NCBI GenBank assembly: GCA_024689465.1
Contig: JAILDL010000141.1
Coordinates: 1 to 36,083, forward strand
DNA length: 36,083 bases
DNA from: Lachnospiraceae bacterium
Lineage (GTDB): Bacteria; Bacillota; Clostridia; Lachnospirales; Lachnospiraceae
Reading direction: 5' to 3'
Part shown: positions 9,101 through 16,416 of the stretch, in pieces
How the letters are laid out: each line of letters begins with the position of its first letter
Numbering within the stretch: the first letter of the stretch is position 1
Translations under genes and position numbers: made by a program
Notes under the pieces: generated by a model
Database searches by the model: none
Seen by the model: only the letters and a program-made list of their open reading frames with translations
Told to the model about the DNA's origin: nothing

Positions 9101-10648
9101 CGTAACCTGTGCAAACAGTTGCTTAAAGTAGGAAAACAGCAGTTGATGCTTCTCGGATAAAACCGCCAGAGGGACATCGTGTCCCATGGAAGCGGTGGCT
9201 TCGATCCCGTTCATAGCCATGGGAAGAATGCCGTTCTTTACATCTTCATAGGTGTAACCGAAGACCTTGTAGAGCTTATCGCGCATCTCCTGACTGTGGG
9301 TAGGTATTTTCTTATTGGGAATGGTAAGGCTTCCCAGGTGAAGGAGCTTTGCATCCAGCCATTCGCCATAGGGCTGGCGTCTTGCATAATCTTCCTTACA
9401 TTCTTCGTCAGAGATCAGCTTCTTTTTCTTCGTATCGATCAGAAGGATCTTGCCGGGCTCCAGTCTGGACTTTTTAACGATGTGCTCCGGCCCGATATCC
9501 AGAACGCCTACCTCCGAAGAAAGGATCAGGCGATTGTCATCGGTAATGTAATATCTGGAAGGACGAAGTCCGTTACGATCAAGCGTAGCGCCTACCAGTT
9601 CACCATCGGTAAAGAGGATGGCAGCCGGTCCGTCCCAGGGCTCCATCATGGTTGCGTAATAATGATAGAAGTCCCTCTTTTCTTCACTCATAAAGTGGTT
9701 GTTCTTCCAGGGCTCGGGGATCATCATCATGACTGCCAGCGGAAGCTCCATACCGTTCATGTAGAGAAATTCCAGTGTATTATCCAGCATGGCCGAGTCG
9801 GATCCGGTCTTGTGGATCACGGGGAAGATCTTATCCATGTCATTTTCCAGTTCCGGAGTGGACATGGTCTCTTCTCTGGCCAGCATACGGTCGTAGTTAC
9901 CGCGGATCGTATTGATCTCGCCGTTATGAGCGATCATCCGGTAGGGATGGGCTCTCTCCCAGGAAGGGGTGGTATTGGTGGAGAAACGGGAATGCACGAT
10001 GGCGATCGCCGTTTCAAAATCGGTGGACTGCAGGTCGTCATAAAACCGGCGAAGCTGTCCTACCAGGAACATTCCCTTATAAACAACGGTCCGTGAAGAT
10101 AAGGAATTGATATAGGTTTCCTCTGTACTCTGCTCAAACTCTCTGCGGCTGACATACAGCATGCGGTCAAAGGCAAGGCCCTTGTCGCATTCCTCGGGAC
10201 GCTCAATGAAACACTGCATGATCCTGGGCATGCAATCTCTTGCTCTCTGTCCGAGGATCTCGGGATGGATGGGAACTTCTCTCCAGCCAAGTAAAGCCAG
10301 GCCGTTCTTCTTGCAGATCACCTCAAACATACGCATGGCCAGGTGCTGCTTGCGGATGTCGGTAGGAAAATAAAACATACCTACGCCGTAATCTCCGGCA
10401 CTTTTTAACTTGATGCCTTCCTTTGCGGCTGCTTTCTTAAAGAACTTATGGGAGATCTGCAACAGGATACCGACGCCGTCGCCTACTTCGCCACTGGCAT
10501 CTTTACCGGCACGGTGCTCTAACTTCTCAACGATCTTAAGGGCATCATCCAGGGTACGGTATTCCTTTTTACCGTCAATATTCACTACCAGCCCGATTCC
10601 GCAGGCATCATGCTCTCTTCTCGTATCTTGCTGCCAATTCTGATCCAT
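6134..10648 (-). CDS. gltB: Glutamate synthase large subunit
   Basis: GltB hydrolyses glutamine and transfers the ammonia through a tunnel to 2-oxoglutarate. From ATG 10648 the product has 1504 residues, the normal size. Cys16 in EHDACGIGL is the predicted glutaminase nucleophile, exposed after removal of a 15-residue propeptide. The central and FMN domains follow (SYGSISREAHETMAIAMNR, KPGEGGHLPGKKV), with the 3Fe-4S cysteines in MRVCNKDTCPVGIAT and a C-terminal beta-helix of GXGXG repeats. I prefer 10648 over the TTG at 10699 because GGAGAAGGA lies directly upstream and homologues start close to the cysteine. First gene of the gltB-gltD-glnA run; its leader contains a promoter and a terminator-like hairpin. 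Confidence 0.97.
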   Translation of the reverse strand: MDQNWQQDTRREHDACGIGLVVNIDGKKEYRTLDDALKIVEKLEHRAGKDASGEVGDGVGILLQISHKFFKKAAAKEGIKLKSAGDYGVGMFYFPTDIRKQHLAMRMFEVICKKNGLALLGWREVPIHPEILGQRARDCMPRIMQCFIERPEECDKGLAFDRMLYVSRREFEQSTEETYINSLSSRTVVYKGMFLVGQLRRFYDDLQSTDFETAIAIVHSRFSTNTTPSWERAHPYRMIAHNGEINTIRGNYDRMLAREETMSTPELENDMDKIFPVIHKTGSDSAMLDNTLEFLYMNGMELPLAVMMMIPEPWKNNHFMSEEKRDFYHYYATMMEPWDGPAAILFTDGELVGATLDRNGLRPSRYYITDDNRLILSSEVGVLDIGPEHIVKKSRLEPGKILLIDTKKKKLISDEECKEDYARRQPYGEWLDAKLLHLGSLTIPNKKIPTHSQEMRDKLYKVFGYTYEDVKNGILPMAMNGIEATASMGHDVPLAVLSEKHQLLFSYFKQLFAQVTNPPIDSIREEIVTDTTVYIGSDGNLLSEKSENCRVLEVNNPILTGVDLMKIKSLHQPGFESAMVSLLYYKNTSLEKALEQLIVSLDRACSKGANIIILSDRGIDENHVAIPSLLAVSALEQHLVVTKKRTAVSLILESGEPRDVHQMAILLGFGARAINPYLAHECIAELIDRGILDKDYHTAIADYNFAILHGIVKTAAKMGISTLQSYQSARIFEAIGLSKEVIDKYFTGIVSRVGGIGLNEISEGILFRHDHAFDPMGLGVDTTLDSTGFHMLRSGDDKEDHMYNPQTIVALQQATQTGDYNRFKEYTALVDNEKPHTLRGLLEFVPQREAIPIEEVEPASEIVKRFKTGAMSYGSISREAHETMAIAMNRLGGKSNTGEGGEAVDRFGTEKNSAIKQVASGRFGVTSAYLNSAVEIQIKMAQGAKPGEGGHLPGKKVYPWVAATRFSTPGVSLISPPPHHDIYSIEDLAQLIYDLKNANRDARISVKLVSEAGVGTIASGVAKAGAQVILISGYDGGTGAAPASSIHNAGLPWELGLSETHHALIENGLRGRVVLETDGKLMSGRDVAIAALLGAEEFGFATAPLVTMGCMMMRVCNKDTCPVGIATQNECLRKRFKGKPEYVMNFMTFIAMELREIMASLGFRTVDEMVGRSDCLQMKKQQITSRAEMVDLKGIIDPSYATAEVRHFKPEEVYDFHLEQTIDMAQLLPRFEKSLKSGALHEEKVKISSTNRAVGTILGSEITRRFGDTLPEDTFVIHLEGGGGQSFGAFVPKGMSMYLTGDANDGFGKGLSGGKLVVTPPEKAGFKASENIIVGNVALYGATSGKAYICGVAGERFLVRNSGAVAVAEGCGDHGLEYMTGGRAVILGPTGKNFAAGMSGGVAYVLDEGHDLYRRINKEMVEMEELTEKYDIQELKEILEDYEKETRSKRAAEILKNFETYLPSFKKIISHDYRRARALIGKYEEQGIPYDAAVLEAFREMTEG

Positions 10649-10711
10649 TTCCTTCTCCGTTTTCCATATCTTCCGCCTTGTTCGGAAGACCATTCGCAAT
10701 TGCTGAAACGT

Positions 10712-10751
10712 AAAAAAGAGGGCGCTAAGAGATTCTTCTCTTAACGCCCTC
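10712..10751 (-). terminator. Strong intrinsic terminator in the gltB leader (probable attenuator)
   Basis: On the minus strand GAGGGCG-T-TAAGAGA pairs with TCTCTTA-G-CGCCCTC around an AGAA loop (15 pairs including one G-U), followed at once by six Ts. It ends about 64 bases before the gltB ATG and lies after the only good promoter seen (10808-10836). It either attenuates gltB or merely ends the upstream GH27 transcript; the promoter position favours attenuation. Confidence 0.8.
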
Positions 10752-10776
10752 GTCGAATTCGTATGATGATCGTATA

Positions 10777-10792
10777 TGTATTCCTGTATACA
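10777..10792 (-). promoter_or_regulatory. Short hexaloop hairpin in the gltB leader
   Basis: TGTAT/ATACA closes the six-base loop ACAGGA, with A at loop position 1 and G at position 4. That is the loop rule published for ANTAR antiterminator target RNAs, which need two such hairpins. I could not find a convincing second one overlapping the terminator, so the link is weak. Confidence 0.25.
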
Positions 10793-10807
10793 ATCTTTAT
10801 GCTCCGT

Positions 10808-10836
10808 ATTTTGCCACGGTGAGATTTGACTGTCAA
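10808..10836 (-). promoter_or_regulatory. Candidate gltB promoter
   Basis: A perfect TTGACA (10836-10831) is followed after 17 bases by CAAAAT (10813-10808; 4 of 6 matches). It lies between the GH27 stop and the leader hairpins, giving a predicted leader of about 150 bases for gltB. Confidence 0.55.
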
Positions 10837-10860
10837 TCCCCTTTTTTATATTTTTTGATT

Positions 10861-12111
10861 TCAGGAGAACCGGTAGATCACAGCGCCGTGGGCAGGGATC
10901 TTAACAGAGATCTTCTCTGCATTTGTCCCTTCTTTCTTACTCCACAGTTCCTTTACTTTGCTATAACGCTGCAAGTCGGCTGCTTCGGGAATAAAGCTTA
11001 CCTCTTTTTCCTGATCGGAGATGTTAAAGAGGGCTACATAGGCTCCGGTTCCATCCTTTCTGGGTGCGATCCATGCGATCTCTTCCTCTGTGCGATAGAG
11101 CTGGTGCCCGCAGTGGCTTTCCTTCTCGATGGAAAGGACGTCCCGGTTGGTCAAAAGCTTCAGGGTAAAATCGTCGTTTTTGGGAAGATGTGCGCCGATG
11201 ATCAGGGGAGAGCGCATCATACACCATAAGCTCATCATGGTGATCTGCTCCGGCTCTGTAAATTTGGTCACATCCGCCTGATCATAGTCCTGGCGAAGAG
11301 AGCCGACCGGTAACATGTCCGCATCCGGCCAGTGTCCGGGACCGGAATGGATGGACCATTTTTCCGCCCGCTCAAACATCGCCAGCAGCAGTTCCCATTT
11401 ATCCCAGAAATCATCGGTAATACGCCACATATTGGCATAGGTCTTAAGATGCTCGGCTCTCTCTAAGGGAGCAGGTCCCGGAGATAAGCTAAGGACCATA
11501 TCCCGCCCGCTTTCCCGGCAGGCTTTGGAGATCACTTCGATCTCCTTTTCGCAATGGGGATACTCTCTTGCGATATCATCCACTTTTACAAAATCCACGC
11601 CCCACTCTGCATACATCCGGAAAATGCTGTTGTAGTATTCCTGAGCGCCTTCCCGGTCGCAGAATAAGCCGTACATATCCGGATTCCACATGCAGATGGA
11701 ATTGGGATTGGCGACTTCTGCGGCGTTTTTGGTGCTACCTAAAATGGGCAGATGCCTGTGGGCGGCCATGCGGGGAATACCGCGCATGATGTGAATGCCG
11801 AATTTAAGGCCCAGGTTGTGGACATACTCTGCCAGTTGCGTAAAACCCTTCCCGTCTGCTGCAGAGGGGAAACGGTTGACCGCGGGCTGCAGTCTTCCGT
11901 ATCCGTCCATTACCAGATCGGAGAACGGTTCATACTCATGGGTGGAAGCGGTGGGCTGGAACCATTCGATGTCCACCACCACGTACTCCCAACCGTATTC
12001 CTTCAAATGCTTTGCCATGTAATCGGCATTTTCCTTTACCTGGGCTTCGTTTACAGCGGCGCCGAAGCAGTCCCAGCTGTTCCAGCCCATAGGCGGGTTC
12101 TTTGCTACCAT
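10861..12111 (-). CDS. GH27 glycosidase, probably beta-L-arabinopyranosidase or alpha-galactosidase
   Basis: The 416-residue protein is a GH27 TIM-barrel enzyme: PPMGWNSWDCFG at the N-terminus, the nucleophile region VDFVKVDD (Asp178 predicted) and acid/base region WRITDDFW (Asp234 predicted), then a short C-terminal beta-sandwich. No signal peptide, so it acts in the cytoplasm on imported oligosaccharides. In alpha-galactosidases strand 2 reads D-D-C-W; here it reads VVVDIEW (Asp47-Ile48). The same Asp-to-Ile change is what I recall distinguishing the Streptomyces avermitilis beta-L-arabinopyranosidase. AAGGAGAAAAGGAGAG precedes the ATG. It follows the ABC exporter genes on the same strand with a 107-base A-rich gap, but its function is unrelated to them. 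Confidence 0.88.
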   Translation of the reverse strand: MVAKNPPMGWNSWDCFGAAVNEAQVKENADYMAKHLKEYGWEYVVVDIEWFQPTASTHEYEPFSDLVMDGYGRLQPAVNRFPSAADGKGFTQLAEYVHNLGLKFGIHIMRGIPRMAAHRHLPILGSTKNAAEVANPNSICMWNPDMYGLFCDREGAQEYYNSIFRMYAEWGVDFVKVDDIAREYPHCEKEIEVISKACRESGRDMVLSLSPGPAPLERAEHLKTYANMWRITDDFWDKWELLLAMFERAEKWSIHSGPGHWPDADMLPVGSLRQDYDQADVTKFTEPEQITMMSLWCMMRSPLIIGAHLPKNDDFTLKLLTNRDVLSIEKESHCGHQLYRTEEEIAWIAPRKDGTGAYVALFNISDQEKEVSFIPEAADLQRYSKVKELWSKKEGTNAEKISVKIPAHGAVIYRFS

Positions 12112-12158
12112 ATTCTCTCCTTTTCTCCTTGCTTGTTTTATTGCCTGTTTTTGTTTTA

Positions 12159-12198
12159 TTGCTTCTTTGTTTCGTTGCTTCTTTGTTTCGTTCTTTCG
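12159..12198. repeat. 16-bp tandem repeat in an A/T-biased spacer
   Basis: Two exact copies of TTGCTTCTTTGTTTCG (12159-12174, 12175-12190) are followed by a partial third (TTCTTTCG). Upstream, TTGTTTTATTGC also occurs twice. In the sense of the minus-strand genes this is an A-rich, nearly C/T-free leader before the GH27 gene. It may be a slippage product or an unstructured mRNA spacer. Confidence 0.8.
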
Positions 12199-12218
12199 TT
12201 GCAGCTTTTCGAGTCCTC

Positions 12219-13997
12219 TCAGGAAACAAACTGGCTCTGATACAGATCGTAATAAAAACCCTTTGCTTCCATTAAGGTTTCATGGGTTCCCTGTTCGACG
12301 ATGTCTCCGTGATCCAGCACCAGGATGTGGTCTGCATTTTGAATGGTGGACAGGCGGTGGGCGATCACAAAGCAGGTCTTGTCCGCCATGAGATCCCGCA
12401 TGGCCTTCTGGATCTGCTGCTCCGTGGTGGTATCTACGTTGGAGGTGGCTTCATCCAGAATGAGGATCTTTGCATCATACAGAAAAGCTCTGGCGATGGT
12501 GAGCATCTGCTTTTGTCCTTTGGAAATATTGCCGCCGTCTTCTCCGATCACCGTCTGATATCCCTTGGGAAGCCGCTTGATGTAGGAATGGATCCGGGCG
12601 GCTTTCGCAGCTGCCACTACTTCTTCCATGGTGGCATCTTCCTTGCCGTAGGCGATGTTATCAAACACCGTCCCCTTAAACACCCAGGTGTCCTGCAGCA
12701 CCATGGCATAGGCTTTGCGCAGGCTCTCTCTTGTCACTTCCCTGCTGCCCACACCATCCACCCGGATGGTTCCGCTGTTGGGGTCATAAAAGCGCATGAG
12801 CAGATTGATGATGGTGGTCTTGCCCGCTCCCGTGGGGCCGACAATGGCGATCATTTCTCCGGGCTTTACCTTTAGATTTAAGTCATGGAGAATGATCTTA
12901 CCGGGATCATAGCCAAAGGAGAGATGGTCGATCTCTACTTGTCCACGTACCTCCTTTAAGACCTTGGCGTTTTCCACATCCGGGATCTCCTCTTCTTCGT
13001 TTAGCAGACGGAAGACCCGCTCTGCTGCCGCAAGAGCGGAATAGAGCTCGTTCATGATATTGGCGATCTCGTTGATGGGGCCGGAAAACTTTCGGGAATA
13101 CAGCACAAAGGAGGAGATCTGTCCCAGGCTCACCTGCTTGTACAGATACAGGATGGAACCGAACATGCAGATCAGGGACAGGCCCAGGTTATTGATAAAG
13201 CCCACGGAAGGACCAATGGTCATGCCGTAGTACTCGGATTTGTAAAAGTATTCTGCCGCATCCGCGTTGATGGCATCAAAATCCTCTGCCACCGCATCTT
13301 CATGGGCATAAGCCAGAATGGTCTTATGGCCGGAGAACATCTCCTCCACATAGCCGTTCATTTCCCCGTACTTGGCACTTCGTCTGGAAAACAGCGGCTT
13401 GGTGATCCTGCCCATCCGTCTGGTGTAAAACACTGCTAAGGGCACCGTGATCAGGGTGATCAGTACCAGCCGGGGAGAGATCAGAAGCATCATGATCAGA
13501 GATCCCCCTACCGTTACCACATTGGTCATGATCTGTACCAGATCCGTGGAAAAGGAGGTGGTGATCACATCGATGTCATAGGAGACACGGCTGATGATAT
13601 CGCCAGCCTGATTGCGGTCAAAATAGCTTACCGGCAGCTTCATCAGTTTGTGAAACACGTCCTGGCGCATGCGGTTTCCCAGCCATCTGCCCACATGCAT
13701 CATGATCACGTTTATAACGTAGGATAAAAGCGCGCTGCTCACATAAAACAGGAGCATCCGGCGCACATAATACAGCACGCTGGAAAAGTTTACTTTTCCT
13801 GCACCGGCTGCCGCTTCGTTGATGGCTTTTCCCGCCAGGGACGGGCCAAAGAGGGAGAGAACATTGCTTAAGATACACAGCAGCATCACCAAAAGCAGCA
13901 CGTGGCGATAGGCCATGATGTAGATCAGTAGCCTTCGGATGGTCCCTTTGGTATCTTTGGGTTGATTCAGTTGTCGATTCCTGTTTCTGTCTGCCAT
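12219..13997 (-). CDS. ABC exporter half-transporter, subunit with catalytically intact ATP site
   Basis: A 592-residue fused membrane/ATPase subunit of the ABC exporter superfamily. Six membrane helices lie at about residues 30-330; the ATPase domain follows with Walker A GPTGAGKT (387-394), Q-loop, signature ISKGQ (491-495; consensus is LSGGQ), Walker B ILILDE with Glu516, and switch His547. It thus keeps the catalytic Glu and His but has a degenerate signature. The neighbour at 14016-15758 has the opposite defects, so the two should form a heterodimer with one working and one degenerate ATP site, as in TM287/288 and LmrCD. The gap between them is 18 bases. No clear Shine-Dalgarno precedes ATG 13997; translation may be coupled. 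Substrate unknown. Confidence 0.93.
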   Translation of the reverse strand: MADRNRNRQLNQPKDTKGTIRRLLIYIMAYRHVLLLVMLLCILSNVLSLFGPSLAGKAINEAAAGAGKVNFSSVLYYVRRMLLFYVSSALLSYVINVIMMHVGRWLGNRMRQDVFHKLMKLPVSYFDRNQAGDIISRVSYDIDVITTSFSTDLVQIMTNVVTVGGSLIMMLLISPRLVLITLITVPLAVFYTRRMGRITKPLFSRRSAKYGEMNGYVEEMFSGHKTILAYAHEDAVAEDFDAINADAAEYFYKSEYYGMTIGPSVGFINNLGLSLICMFGSILYLYKQVSLGQISSFVLYSRKFSGPINEIANIMNELYSALAAAERVFRLLNEEEEIPDVENAKVLKEVRGQVEIDHLSFGYDPGKIILHDLNLKVKPGEMIAIVGPTGAGKTTIINLLMRFYDPNSGTIRVDGVGSREVTRESLRKAYAMVLQDTWVFKGTVFDNIAYGKEDATMEEVVAAAKAARIHSYIKRLPKGYQTVIGEDGGNISKGQKQMLTIARAFLYDAKILILDEATSNVDTTTEQQIQKAMRDLMADKTCFVIAHRLSTIQNADHILVLDHGDIVEQGTHETLMEAKGFYYDLYQSQFVS

Positions 13998-14015
13998 GTT
14001 TGTTTTCTGCGATGT

Positions 14016-15758
14016 TTATACATTGGTTACGGATCCCATCTGGGAGCGGTAGATGGTGCGGTACAGATCACACCGCTCCAGCAACTCTTCATGGGTTCCC
14101 ATATCCAGGATTTTTCCCTCTTCCATCACCATGATCTGGTCTAAGTGCATCACGGAGCTGATCCGCTGGGCGATCATGATGGTGGTGATATCCTTATAAT
14201 TTTGCCGAAGCGTAGTGCGAAGCTTTGCATCCGTTTGGTAATCCAGGGCGCTGGATGCATCATCCAGGATCAGGATCTCCGGTTTTGCCGCCAGGGCACG
14301 GGCGATCATCACACGCTGTTTCTGACCGCCGCTTAAGTTTGCACCCTTAATGGCTGCCGGGTGGTCATACCCTTCTGCCAGTTCTCCGATGAATCCTGCT
14401 GCCTGTGCATCCGCTGCTGCCCTCTCCACATCCTCTTTTGCAAGATTTCTTCCAAAATCGATGTTGTTAAAAAGGGTATCTGCAAAAATAATGTCATTTT
14501 GAAACACCACCCCAAATTTCCGATGCAGGTCGTCTTTGGGAAAACTGCGCACATCTCTGCCATCGATCAGGACTCTTCCCTCCCGGGCATCGTAAAAACG
14601 CATGAGGAGATTGATAACGGTTGTTTTTCCACAGCCGGTTGCACCGATGATCCCCAGACTGTTTCCGTGGTCCAGGGAAAAGTGGATATCGGTCAGAGAA
14701 TCCTCCGCATCATCCCCGTAGCGGAAGGAGACGTGGTCAAACCGGATATGCGATAATTCCGATGCTTTTGTGGCAGATGTTTTCACATCCGCCGTCCAGG
14801 GGATCACTTCCTGATCCGGTAGATCTTCCAGCACGATGCCGATCCGGTCTGCGGAGGCCTTTGCCTTGGAATACATGACAAACACACGGTTTAGCGCCAT
14901 GACGGCCTGCAGGATCAGATTAAAGTAGGTCAGAAATGCCAGGATCACGCCGGGCTCGGTCTGCCCCCCATTGACCCGCAGGGCGCCTACATACACTACC
15001 AGTGTCAGGCCCACATTCAGGCACAGCTGCATGAAGGGTCCGGGGATCGCCATGATCACCCCTGCGTGGATGTCATCTTTCATCAGGTCATCATTGGCCT
15101 GTTCATAACGTCTTATCTCATGGGGCTCCTTGGAAAGGGCCTTTACTACCCGGATCCCGATGATGTTTTCCCGCATGATCCGCACCACATCGTCCATGCG
15201 ATTCTGCACCCGGGTGTATAAGGGAACGCCTTTTAAGGTGATAAAAAAGACCACAAAGATCAGAAGCGGCACCATGATGCACAGGATCCCGGCCAGGGCT
15301 ACGTCCATGGTCAGCGTCACGAAGATACCTCCCAGGAGCATGATGGGCGCCCTTATTCCAAGAGTCTGGATTCGCAGCATAAAGGCCTGCACATTATAAG
15401 AATCCGATGTCATACGGGAGGTTAAGGATGGAAGGGAAAAGGCATCAAACCTGGAACCGGAGAGATTCACGGTCTTGCGGAACAGATCATCCCGCAGATG
15501 GTAAATGCTCCTGCGGGCAACGGAAGCCGCCGTACGGTTGGCGCCGATGTTCAGCTGCCTGGTGAGCAGCGCCATGACGATCATCAAAAGTCCCCACAGC
15601 ACCACAGGCCGCAGTTTTCCCAAAGGGACGATGGTATCGATGATATGTTCCAGGATATAAGGCAGAGAAAGTTCCCCCAAAGTTCCCAGAAACTTCAGGG
15701 TCATGCCCCAGGATATGGTCCCCAAATAGGGTTTCATGTATTTCCAGATCAGTTTCAT
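14016..15758 (-). CDS. ABC exporter half-transporter, subunit with degenerate ATP site
   Basis: A 580-residue half-transporter with six membrane helices in roughly the first 320 residues and a C-terminal ATPase domain: Walker A GATGCGKT (372-379), canonical LSGGQ (475-479), Walker B ILILDD where Asp500 replaces the catalytic Glu, and Gln531 in place of the switch His (MIAQRIS). These changes mark the degenerate-site partner of a heterodimeric exporter; its LSGGQ completes the active site of the 12219-13997 subunit. It is the first gene of the pair, translated from ATG 15758 with GTGGGG upstream. Divergent from the LytTR regulator, across a region with three phased direct repeats, so probably controlled by it. 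Possible cargo: drug, lipid or peptide; sequence alone does not tell. Confidence 0.93.
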   Translation of the reverse strand: MKLIWKYMKPYLGTISWGMTLKFLGTLGELSLPYILEHIIDTIVPLGKLRPVVLWGLLMIVMALLTRQLNIGANRTAASVARRSIYHLRDDLFRKTVNLSGSRFDAFSLPSLTSRMTSDSYNVQAFMLRIQTLGIRAPIMLLGGIFVTLTMDVALAGILCIMVPLLIFVVFFITLKGVPLYTRVQNRMDDVVRIMRENIIGIRVVKALSKEPHEIRRYEQANDDLMKDDIHAGVIMAIPGPFMQLCLNVGLTLVVYVGALRVNGGQTEPGVILAFLTYFNLILQAVMALNRVFVMYSKAKASADRIGIVLEDLPDQEVIPWTADVKTSATKASELSHIRFDHVSFRYGDDAEDSLTDIHFSLDHGNSLGIIGATGCGKTTVINLLMRFYDAREGRVLIDGRDVRSFPKDDLHRKFGVVFQNDIIFADTLFNNIDFGRNLAKEDVERAAADAQAAGFIGELAEGYDHPAAIKGANLSGGQKQRVMIARALAAKPEILILDDASSALDYQTDAKLRTTLRQNYKDITTIMIAQRISSVMHLDQIMVMEEGKILDMGTHEELLERCDLYRTIYRSQMGSVTNV

Positions 15759-15778
15759 TTGTTACCCCACACCTATCT

Positions 15779-15807
15779 ATCATCCCCTGTTTGTCCTTCT
15801 TTTTCAA
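15779..15807 (-). promoter_or_regulatory. Candidate promoter of the ABC exporter pair
   Basis: On the minus strand TTGAAA (15807-15802) is followed after 17 bases by GATGAT (15784-15779). The -10 is weak (4 of 6), as expected for a regulated promoter. It lies about 17 bases from the nearest direct repeat. Confidence 0.35.
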
Positions 15808-15823
15808 GCTCTCTTTGGTGTCT

Positions 15824-15887
15824 TTGGGGCATATGATTTACCTCTTGGGGTCATTTTTTTACCCCTTGGGCATTTTGGGTTTACACC
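15824..15887 (+). repeat. Three direct repeats phased at 21 bp, putative LytTR operator
   Basis: Copies begin at 15824, 15845 and 15866, each starting TTGGG(G) and ending in a TTTAC(A)C block; exact spacing is 21 bases, two helical turns, so equivalent bases face the same side of DNA. LytTR-domain regulators are known to bind paired direct repeats about 21 bp apart. The last copy ends in TTTACA (15880-15885), which can serve as -35 with TAGGAT (15903-15908) 17 bases on. The array lies between the divergent exporter and regulator genes. Confidence 0.7.
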
Positions 15888-15960
15888 TTTTTTTATTGAC
15901 GATAGGATAAATGCAGATACAAAAACGACGCGTCCAATCTACACGAAACGGAAAAGCAAG

Positions 15961-16416
15961 ATGAGAGTGATCATTGAACTGGATGACGGCCTGGATCCGG
16001 GAGAGATCTTCATTCGCTGCAAGGAAGTAAATGAAGAGGTGCTATCCATTCAGAAAGCCCTGACCGGGGGCAGCCGGAAGCACACACAGATCGAGGTCTA
16101 CAACAAGGAGGAACAGTTTTTCCTCCCCATAGCGGATATTCTCTTTGCGGAAAGCGGCGATCATCAGGTGATGGTGCATACGAAAAACGCCATGTACGCT
16201 TCTTCCTACAAGCTCTATGAACTGGAAGAGCTGCTGCCGCCCTCCTTTATACGGATATCCAAATCGGCTATCGCCAATACGTCCCAGGTCTTCTCGGTTC
16301 GGAAGAATGTGACGGGAGCCAGTCCCCTGGCCTTTAAGAATTCCACGAAAATCTGTTACGTTTCCAGAAGCTACTTAAAGCCCTTCCTGGAAAAGATGCA
16401 AGAAAAGAGGTTATGA
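15961..16416 (+). CDS. LytTR-domain transcriptional regulator without receiver domain
   Basis: The 151-residue protein has an N-terminal ~45-residue segment of unclear role, then a LytTR DNA-binding domain from about residue 40 to the end (IEVYNKEEQFFLPIADILFAESGDHQVMVHT... SFIRISKSAIANTSQV). There is no phospho-receiver, so control must come from another partner, as in LytTR regulatory systems where a membrane protein inhibits the regulator. ATG 15961 was chosen because the domain begins soon after and GGAAAAG is just upstream; the frame open from 15736 lacks a site. The stop overlaps the next start (ATGA), implying tight co-translation with a four-helix membrane protein. Likely autoregulated through the upstream 21-bp repeats. 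Confidence 0.9.
   Translation: MRVIIELDDGLDPGEIFIRCKEVNEEVLSIQKALTGGSRKHTQIEVYNKEEQFFLPIADILFAESGDHQVMVHTKNAMYASSYKLYELEELLPPSFIRISKSAIANTSQVFSVRKNVTGASPLAFKNSTKICYVSRSYLKPFLEKMQEKRL

Noticed and set aside
9179-10096. 305-codon open frame on the plus strand inside gltB
   Set aside because: Antisense shadow of a conserved gene; no start signal and no recognisable domain.
11936-12229. 97-codon minus-strand frame across the spacer before the GH27 gene
   Set aside because: It overlaps the GH27 coding region in another frame and is made of low-complexity Lys/Arg/Asn codons.
12282-12875. 197-codon plus-strand frame inside the ABC exporter gene
   Set aside because: It mirrors the conserved ATPase domain on the other strand.
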